From positions 1 to 60,068 of the forward strand of contig NW_026712506.1 of assembly GCF_022539665.2 (NCBI RefSeq): a stretch of DNA of 60,068 bases. The letters are read 5' to 3'. The notes below the pieces were generated by a model, which saw only the letters and a program-made list of their open reading frames with translations, was not told the DNA's origin and made no database searches. Positions 52,052 through 60,068 of the stretch are shown here, in pieces. The stretch's first letter is position 1. The number at the start of each line of letters is the position of its first letter. The DNA is from Daphnia carinata (Eukaryota > Arthropoda > Branchiopoda > Diplostraca > Daphniidae). The translations under genes were made by a program, and so were the position numbers.

Positions 52052-52134
52052 TACCAGGCGTGTTGAACGAACTCACGGCTCTATACAAAGACCAGAACTT
52101 AAGTCTGGCGCCATAACCACTCGGCCAACCTGGT
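52052..52134 (-). pseudogene. tRNA-Leu pseudogene, copy III
   Basis: Same defects as 34429-34511. Further degraded relatives lie at about 52228-52298 and 52446-52533. Confidence 0.7.
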
Positions 52135-53659
52135 ACACTAAAATATCAGTAACAGTAGCAGTAATAGCTGCTACAAAGAAATTTTCCTTCTTTCCAGTTG
52201 TATACAACCGTTAAACAATACATTTAAGATCAACGTGTGAAAATCCAACTTACGTATCTATAAAGAAACGAAAACTTAAGTCTGGTGCCTTAACATCTAG
52301 GCTAATCAATTAATATATCTTTAGCAATCAAATAATTGTGTAAAGTATTATCAGCACATGGTTGCGACAGATTTTAATAACAGAAATCGAATTTACCAGG
52401 ATATAGATGCAATTTAGCGTTACTCGTCTATTGTAGCAAACTTATGGTTACCAGGTATGAGGATCGAACTTACGTCCGTATACAGAGACAGAAATTAAGT
52501 CTGGCGCCATAACAACACGGTGAACCTTGTGTTCACTAATACTATTTTACTTAATTGGAATCCTAGCTTAGAATTCCAATTGCCCACTGAGACACACAAA
52601 AAAATGAACAGACTAAGGTAGAACAGAAGATTGCTGTCATTTGCTATTTTCATGATTGTTTCTTACCTTTTTCAAATTGATTTATTCCTAAATCTACCAG
52701 GAAATAAAATTCATTTAACGATTTTTCGACGTGGCATGGTTCTATCTTCAGCCAATATAATCCTTGTGGTTAACGATGTTTCCTAGCTTATGGTCCCACC
52801 TCCAATGAATGGGTTGGGCAGTTAAAACGTTATTTGAAAAAGTTTACCAACGGAAATCATTTGTCTTATAGAGCATGGTAAGAAACACAGCGCGAATGAA
52901 TTAATCAAAGAGTGTTCACTATGAGAATTTAGCGTTATATTATGATTATTCACATTATATTTTTACCAGCGAATGTCGGACGGATTCGTTCATCTAAAGA
53001 TAAAAAAACTAAGGGTAGCTATCATGTCCTGAAAGATCTGAAAACTTTCTCCACCTTACCGCTCAGTTTATTTTCTACGCAAACAACAGAAAACAAAAAG
53101 AAAAAAACTAATGAAACCAAAAACTAAAAAAAAAATAATAAATGCGTATCAGTATAATTATATAGGGTAAGAGAGCGAATTGGGACAGCGTTTGGGTTAA
53201 CACTCTTTCTTATGGGGAATGTGTGTAAAGCCGATCTGTTAATTTCGGACATAAACCATTGGACATTTATGTTAATCTGATTAGTCTTATTTTTCAAAAG
53301 TAATTTATTCGTTCGATTGTGTTTTGAATCGAATAGCTTAAAACACCGAAGAAGGTGCAATAAAAAATATAGCAAAATGTATGTTTCAATAACCAAAACA
53401 ATGAGCTGTCAAAACGAAACATCAATTTTTCAGGTTTGGTAACTTGTGATCGAAACTCACCCCAAAAACATAAAGTATTGATTTTTAGGATCGTATTAAA
53501 CACTTCGCTCTTTAAGTAGCCAACAGACCATAGGTTCGGTAAAAAACAAAAAAATAAATGTGATTGAAATTTTCGAGAAACCCGCATTAGGGACAGTAGA
53601 CTAATTACAAAAAGGCATGTTATGCTTATCAAATGAATTTTGTTAACCATTTTATTATT

Positions 53660-55150
53660 GATTACCATCCTAAAAAGTAATGGTTCTATGCTGTCAAGGA
53701 ACTATTTTTAAATGTTTTTATCCTCATTTTTCCCTTTTTGGTGAGGTATTTCTAAATCACTACTGCAATATCAACAATATTAGAAACAATAGATTCAGTT
53801 AAGTTTTCTCTACATGGCTATTGAATATTTTTATGAAAATCATGTGAAAATATGCATCTAATCGGTGATTGCAGTTTTTTATTTTTTAAATAAGCTCCCG
53901 TGATGCTAATTTAGGACAGCATTCTACATACTGAAATGCACACTTTATGCTTTTAATTATTTTTCTTTCACCATAGCATAATCGTAAGATGTTGATTTGA
54001 CAACCAAAAGGCTAACGGTTCTATACCGTATGGGTACTATACATATACTTCAATTTCCTTATTTTTGAATTTTTTTATTATTTGATGAGATATTTTGAAA
54101 TCACTAAGAACACCTTAAACTAAAGCAATATCATCAATACTGATATCAATAGATTGGTTTAAGTTACCTCTACATGGCTGTTGAATATTTTATGAAAATC
54201 ACGTGAAAATATTTATCTAATGGGGGATTGTAATTATTAGTTTTTCTACAAAAGCTTCCGTGACGCTAATTTGGGACAGCAAACTACATACAACAAGACA
54301 TGCTATGCTTTTTAACAATATTTCCTCAACCATGGCATAGTTGTAAGACGTACGATTGCCACCGTAAACGATAATGATTTCTATACTGAATATCAACAAT
54401 ATTAGGAACAATAGATTCAGTTAAGTTTTCTCTACATGGCTATTGAATGTTTTATGAAAATCATACGAAAATATGCATCTAATCCGTAATTGCAAATTTT
54501 TATGTTTTTTACATAAGGTCTCAAGACGCCAATTTGGGACAGCAGACTACATACTATATGACATATTAGGCTTTTCAACTTTGTGTCGTTCGAGATGGCA
54601 TACTCGAAAGAAATTGGATTGCCAAGCTATAGGAGAATGGTTCCATACTGTCTGGGCACTATAATTTCTTTTTCCAAATTTTTGAACTATCCCCTTTTTT
54701 ATGAGATATTTTTAAATCGCTAAAGATAATATTTATCTAATGGGGGATAGCAATTCTTATATTTCTTTACATTAGCTCCCATGACGCTAATTTGGGACAG
54801 CACGCCGTACTAAATATTAAGTACTAAGTATTATATTTTATTGTTTCAATATGTAAGCAGTGGTATAGTCGTAGGACTTTGGATTGTCAACCCGAAGATT
54901 AATGGTTCAACTCAAATTGTAGAATATGAACAGATTGCTTTGCCTAACTGTTTCATTTTGTGAGATACTCTTACATATTCCATGACACAGAATGACAGAC
55001 TTGTGTAAGCTTCCTCTACATGGATGTTGCATAACTTCCATGTATGCAATATTCATGCTAAGCGACAATATTCATGTAATCGGTAATGGCGAATTGTATC
55101 ATTCATAAAAATTACGATGGCAGTGGCTCTGTCGTAAGATGTTGGAATGG
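53660..55150 (+). repeat. 355-bp tandem repeats with tRNA-like modules, copy III
   Basis: Collinear with 36030-37748 but shortened by two internal deletions. Modules are near 53972, 54330, 54595, 54850 and 55117. The last good module again has the GGTTCAACTC B-box-like sequence. Confidence 0.7.
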
Positions 55151-55176
55151 GAACCAAAGGATTGAATAATTGATTC

Positions 55177-55365
55177 TTAATGCGGCAAATATTTATTATT
55201 TTCCATTATTGGTTTTTTAATCACACTTTGTGTGATATTATGGAATCGCAATGAATGTTTGTAGGAAAACGAATGAATTATAAAGAAACAGGCCTTATGG
55301 ATCCACGAATCGCAAACACTACATTGGTTGCAATCATCCTTTGTACCTGTGCTTTTACATAGCAT
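55177..55365 (-). pseudogene. PHD-finger fragment, copy III
   Basis: Same C-x2-C-x2-W-x-H-x2-C block as 37850-37945. The upstream Lys-rich exon has been replaced by the BEL-like element at 55391. A 12-bp deletion follows the finger. Confidence 0.38.
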
Positions 55366-55536
55366 TCAGAGAACAGGTAGCCACTTTGTTGTACCCAAAG
55401 TTGTTGTACCCAAAGCCGAAAATATGGAAATTGGCCACATTTGGGAACACGGCCCTAACCCAATGGTAGACGCATCGAAACCTGAACGGCAGAAGAGTGA
55501 ACGGCCCACTTCCCGAAAACGATCTCAAGAAGAAAC

Positions 55537-57500
55537 GTGGGAAGAAAGGCGGCCCACACGAAGTTATTGACACAACTCAGAAAGGCTGTGGAAGACCACA
55601 AGATGGGAGCCATCAGATTGAAGAAATTGCAAGTAGCAGCATGGCGTGACGAATTGATTCGTATTTACGACGAAGTCAAAGCAATTTACAACCAATATAC
55701 AGAAAGTATATCCGACCTCTGAGCAGCAACGTCAAGCATGTGACAAGTGGGAATCAGACTTCGGAACAGACCACGTTGAAGTTATCAAATTCGCAAAGTC
55801 GCAACGCCACTTCCTCAAATCAGTCCGTCAGCTCGATCGGGACATCAGCTTCGGACATCACATGTAGTACCACATTATCTGGAAAGAGCGTACCAACGTT
55901 AAACCAGTAGCTTCTACAACAATTAACCCAAGAGGAGTTGGAAACTGAAGCACAGATGCTGAAGCTGGAGGTAGTTGGAAACAACCTGCAGCGGCTCAGC
56001 TGGAGGCAAACACAACCTCCATCACAGAAACGCTCAACAAGGCGTTAAGGAGCATGAGCGAACAGCTGAGTAAGCTCATTGATGGTTCAAGAGTCACGTC
56101 CCAAGACATAGCGACCAACTACGCGCTAATCAGAGAAGCATACCACACGTTGGACGGGTTAGATAAAAAAATTGATGCAGTCATGGTGGAGTTAAACGCT
56201 AAAATCGAAGACCTTCGAACGGAAGTAGACGTCATGAAAGTTCAACCACGAACGATTCAAGATCAATGACCTCTGGGCGATCACCATTCTTACCAACTCG
56301 TCAAGACGTTTCTACCCTGTCACCCCTCCGAACGATGGAAGATGCAGTACGACATCACAGAAGATTGTTCGACGCCGATGCACCTCTACGAGACCCACGG
56401 CAATCGATGGCTACGATGACGTCCAGTTGCAACCGTATGGATCACGACGGAGATGAGCACTCTGGAATCGTTCTCATACCCATAGTCATCGTCCTCACAG
56501 CAGTTGTTGCAGCCGTCTACAACCTCCAAACTTCAAGATCCAGCCGTTCGACGTTAACCCGAAGAGCTACGCGCGATTCAAGGCCAAATTCCAGGCCTTG
56601 TATGAAGAGTATGAAGATTCTCCGGTACTTCTTTTTTTGTTGGAGGAGCTACTAGCCGAAGATGTACGAAACGAAATCGGCGAATGTCTTACCGATGGAA
56701 CGATGTAGTCCGTGGTGTGGGAACGTTTGGATGCGGTGTACGGTCGTACGGAAATTATGGATCAGACGTACCTCGACGACCTTTTTTTACAGGTCCGCCA
56801 TTGAAGAGCTCGATGCTGCCAGCCTCAAGACCTTCGCAAACTGTCTTCATGGAGCAGTAGCTACGCTCTCATAGTCGAAGTACATCCACGAGCTGTACAG
56901 CCGCACAACTTTGATGGCCCTTGAAGCAAAATTGACGTCCTACCTCAAAGATAAGTGGAACGAGAAACGTAAAAAGACAGGAGTAGAACTGAACGTTCTA
57001 GACTTAGACAACTGCGTAACGTTAAAATCCATGAGCAAGCAACATGGAAAAATGTATTCGAGTCTTTACCTACGTCGACGTCCAAAGGTGTAAAGTTCGA
57101 CGAAAGGAAGCAAATCAAGAGACCCAGCTTCCCACACATGTCGACCATTGGACACGTATCGACGATGGAAGGTTCGAAAGTAGCGGCGTCAACATCTTCA
57201 GCAACCATGCCTCCAAGGAGCCGATCAACATCGGGGAAGATGCAAGCCGAGAAGACGGAACGGTGAAAATGCTTTGTATGGAACGGTAGGAACCACCATC
57301 TTTCAACCTGCACCGTGTTCATGTCTCTCACGCCCACGAAAAGGGCTGAGAAAGTATTTAAGTCCGGAAGATGTCGGTTATGTCTTACGGGTAAACATGA
57401 ATGCAAGGAGTGTCCCAGGGACGTCAGCTGTAATATCGCTGATTGTACTGGAAGCCGCCACCACACCTTGCTTCATGGATCCGAATTCACCCCATTGAAG
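55537..57500 (+). pseudogene. BEL/Pao-like gag remnants
   Basis: Pieces in several registers: a basic helical N-terminus (55537-55722), a coiled-coil-like stretch (56054-56269), and a PPNFKIQPFDVNPKSYARFK block near 56520-56590. That block corresponds to the DUF1759 region of Pao-type gag. The C-terminal finger C-x2-C-x4-H-x2-C with CNIADCTGSRHHTLLHG (about 57370-57480) is the usual BEL/Pao gag finger just before the protease. Stops and shifts occur throughout. Confidence 0.7.
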
Positions 57501-57631
57501 AGGCTAGCTGATCCAACTGCTCCATCAGCGCCACTTTCGACGGCATTCCTTGGGACCTTGACCCATTTGGAAACAGTAAAACGACGTGTACGTTTCAAGA
57601 TCGTACCGGTTCGTGTTGGAGCTGGCAAAAG

Positions 57632-58702
57632 GTGGGCGACACTTTCGGTTTCCTGGATACCGGAAGCGACACCACGCTGATTCGGAGCGACTTAGCAAAG
57701 AAGTTGGGACTCGTTGGACCATCGAAATGCATCAACGTTGTCTCGTATGATGGAGCCACGCCTAACGTTACGGCTTCCATAGTAAACTTCATCCTAACAT
57801 CTCGTGATGGTAATAGCCAGTTTGAAGTTAAACACGCTTACGCCGTCGACAATTTGAAGGTGACGCCGAATTCACCGATCGACCCTCGAAAGTTGGAGTC
57901 ATGGACGCACCTACGTGGTATTGCCGTCCCGACCGTTCAAGAAGAGGACGTGACCGTGCTGATAGGAATCGACGTCACAGAGGCCCATGATCATGTAGCT
58001 TCCATCAAGCCGCCGGCTGGAACGACTGGGCCCATCGCCTTCAAGACGCCGTTTGGCTGGTGTTTGGGCGGACAAACGAGCCCGCCACAAAACGGACGCC
58101 CGTTCATCGCTCATCTGGGCACCGTGGAACGTCCCGAAGACCTAAATGAGCTGGTGAAGAAGTTCTGGCAACTTGAGGCCAACGAAGGAGAAATAGAACC
58201 ACCCGTTCTATCTGAGGATGACCTACGTGGAAAATGCATCCTCGAGTCTACCGTAAAACCTATTGGTAACCAGTACCAAGTCGGCTTAATGTGGAAAGCC
58301 GACGACGTAAATCTCCCAAACCATCGGGCATCTGCACTGAAGAGACTCTACGCCCTCGAACGACGTTTTCATCAAGACGCGGAGTTTGCCCAACGGTACG
58401 ATGCAGTGGTCAAGAAGTACCTCGGCTTAAAACATGCCCGACTCTTAACGACGCAGGAAGCCCAGAAGGAGACAAACAAGACGTGGTATCTACCACAACA
58501 CGGGGTCGTGAGCCCTTCCAGCTCATCGACCAAAGTTCGTGTCGTATTCGATGGAGCTGCTGAGTTTGGTGGCACATTGATTAATCAAAACCTGCTTCGG
58601 GGCCCTAATTTACTCGTTAGCCTGCTTGGTGTGCTCATCCGCTTCCGCCGTAACCTTGTACCAGTCGGAGCGGATATTGAGAAAAAATGTTCCACCAAGT
58701 GA
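57632..58702 (+). pseudogene. BEL/Pao-like protease and N-terminal reverse transcriptase
   Basis: A 356-codon frame. The protease motif FLDTGSDTTLIRSDLAKKLGL lies near residues 6-26. The conserved VLIGIDVTEAHDHV and TPFGWCLGG blocks follow near 108-150. The RT entry region comes next with HQDAEFAQRY, WYLPQHGVV, KVRVVFDGAAEF and LLRGPNLLVSLLGVLIRFR, ending at ADIEK where the first catalytic Asp sits. After 58702 the register moves by one (MFHQVKV follows from 58687), and the palm with the YxDD pair is absent. The wording is clearly BEL/Pao rather than Gypsy. Not functional as it stands. Confidence 0.82.
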
Positions 58703-58959
58703 AAGTCGGAAGAAGACCAGACCGCCTTGGATTTTCTACCGGACGCCCGGACTTAACGCACCAGATGACGGTGCACTTACGCCCGACGAGCTGCATCTTC
58801 GCCCTCAACAGGACGGGTGAAAGGTCTCACGATTCCGATAATTATCTCGTTTGGAGCTACAAGCTGCCGTGGAAGGTCTCAACATCGCCCTCACGATTTG
58901 CCGTGAACTAGAAATCGATCTGGGCCAAATAAAATTTCCACTCGGATTCACAAACGGCG

Positions 58960-59888
58960 TTGCTGTGGATCCATTCCAAATCTTGTCGGTTTGAATTCTT
59001 CGTGAAATACCGCATTGGAAAAATACTCCGAAACACGGCTCGTCGACAATGGCGTCATGTTGCCGGAGATTCAAACCCAGCGGACCTCCGCAGTAGAGGT
59101 ATCGACCCAAAGGACGTCAACGAATTGGTCTACTTCCATCGAGGACCTTCGTTCCAGAACCTAGACCCCTCAGAGTGGTACACTTGGGAAGAGATTACGG
59201 AGCCAGAAGAACGGGATGTCAAACGTGATTCGCGTCTTAGCGATCAAGATAGAAGATGAGAATCATGTCATCGACCGATGCGTCGAACGTTTTTCCAGTC
59301 TGTTGAGACTTCAACGAGTGCTGGCCTAGAGTAAGATTTGTCAACAACGCTGAGCAAAACTACGTGATGAAAAACCAATTGTCGGCGAGCTAACTGTAGA
59401 AGAAATGGTAACATCGTTGACGAAATGCATCGTGCGCGCGCAAGAATTGGCTTTCGCTGAAGAATTCTACGCCCTTCGCAGAATCTGGAATTACCACTCA
59501 GATCAAAACTTCACACCTTCAAGCCCTTCTTGGATGAAGCTGGACAGATGCAAATTGGCGGACGTATACTTCAAGCGCCGATCGACTATTCAGCAAAGCA
59601 CCCCATACTTCTACCAGCATCTCAACTTTTGACGAAAAGGATAATTTGGAATCACCGTTAGACACATGCACGTCAAGACCGAAAGATTGCTGACAGACTT
59701 ACGTTCAAGCTTTTGGATACTTTCCGGACGCAAAGTGGTAAAATCTGTCATCAATAACTGTTGGCCTTGCAAGCGGACGTCGGCGAAACCTAATCCTCCG
59801 TTGATGGCTTCACTACCAATACATCGACTAACACCCCATCTGCCTCCATTTTCACGTACACAGGGATCGACTACTTCTGGCCTTTGAC
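58960..59888 (+). pseudogene. BEL/Pao-like RNase H tail and integrase zinc-finger remnants
   Basis: WRHVAGDSNPADLRSRG near 59050-59100 is the segment after RNase H. LLTKRIIWNHR near 59627-59655, then H and a C-x2-C pair (CWPCKR near 59760) form a broken HHCC finger. GIDYFWPLT near 59868 marks the start of the integrase core, after which the register is lost. Confidence 0.6.
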
Positions 59889-60068
59889 GGTGAGTTGGTG
59901 GACGAGGACGAAGGCATGAAAAACCGCTGGGTCAAACCCTATTACGTGCTTACCACTCGAACGTTCACCTGGGTAGCCCAACAGGCTCAGTATGGAGGAG
60001 TTCTTACTCTGCTTTTGTCCATTTTGTTAGCCTACGTGAAGGGCGAAGGTCGTCCTACAGCATTTCTG
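59889..60068 (+). other. Open frame at right edge with a hydrophobic segment
   Basis: Open for 60 codons to the window end. It is acidic at first, then has a Trp/Tyr-containing stretch and a Leu-rich hydrophobic run (about 60009-60036) that could be a membrane span. It does not read like an integrase core. It may be a downstream reading frame joined to the integrase by a deletion. Incomplete here. Confidence 0.3.

Larger units (their letters stand above)
48665..55390 (+). repeat. tRNA array copy III (about 6.7 kb)
   Basis: Begins inside a tRNA-Cys monomer directly at the end of element C, holds two further monomer starts (49014 and 49556), and then is collinear with copy II to about 55380. 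It differs by point changes and small deletions, e.g. loss of about 100 bp near 54390 and about 90 bp near 54726. Gene-free stretches (49740-51410, 52540-53660) hold only array sequence. The right end is cut by the BEL-like element. Confidence 0.88.
55391..60068 (+). mobile_element. BEL/Pao-like retrotransposon, decayed and incomplete
   Basis: Starts abruptly where copy III breaks off (after CCACTTTGTT) and runs past the window edge. Gag with a DUF1759-like block, a Cys/His finger of BEL type, protease and N-terminal RT are readable. The RT catalytic core, most of RNase H and most of integrase are missing or scrambled. No LTR is visible at the left junction, so the 5' end was truncated or rearranged. 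Confidence 0.8.

Noticed and set aside
56266-56655. 129-codon frame with a hydrophobic stretch as a membrane protein
   Set aside because: Another register over the same bases gives the conserved BEL gag (DUF1759-like) block, so this frame is a shadow.

Overview
The window looks like arthropod genomic DNA, and a Daphnia-like crustacean is my best guess. The grounds are very short GT-AG introns (57-62 bp where I can place them), Pol III tRNA genes, and a dense mix of retroelement types: Gypsy-like elements with env, DIRS-like, BEL/Pao-like and a non-LTR fragment. The species call is inference. I see no bacterial operons, rRNA or CRISPR. Almost everything is repeat or mobile DNA.

Layout. 1-4567: no intact gene; exon-like fragments at about 2.3-3.4 kb, one of which resembles HERC2. 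4568-5910 (minus): 5'-truncated non-LTR retrotransposon keeping its RNase H region and A-tail. About 5930-8503: DIRS-like element (gag-like, RT, start of RNase H), broken by frameshifts and cut off before any tyrosine recombinase. From 8504 on, the background is a tandem array of a roughly 6.8-kb unit. Each unit carries tRNA-Cys(GCA) genes in 542-bp monomers, one tRNA-Leu(UAA) with three decayed relatives, and a run of about 355-bp repeats each holding a degenerate tRNA-like module. Copy I is 8504-31392, copy II 31393-38236, copy III 48665-55390.

Four LTR elements interrupt this array. Element A (9457-18280) is young: its 266-bp LTRs differ at two positions, it has a 4-bp ATAT target duplication, and one uninterrupted 2494-codon frame runs gag-protease-RT-RNase H-integrase-env. 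Element B (22102-30983) is an older, frameshifted relative, also flanked by ATAT. Between its env and 3' LTR it carries an antisense frame split by a canonical 62-bp intron. Element C (38237-48664) belongs to another lineage, with 790/781-bp LTRs, an unrelated env, and an acidic frame after env. A start codon plus splice donor inside its LTR would join that acidic frame in phase. C has no target duplication and sits exactly between array copies II and III. A decayed BEL/Pao element runs from 55391 to the right edge.

How the parts relate. A and B are autonomous-type retroelements that integrated into copy I of the tRNA array. C coincides with a rearrangement point of the array. The most novel-looking signals are the antisense spliced gene in B with the 60-bp palindromic repeats upstream of it, the LTR-initiated spliced accessory frame of C, and the fused gag-pol-env frame shared by the A/B lineage. 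All similarity statements come from reading translated motifs; no database search was possible.
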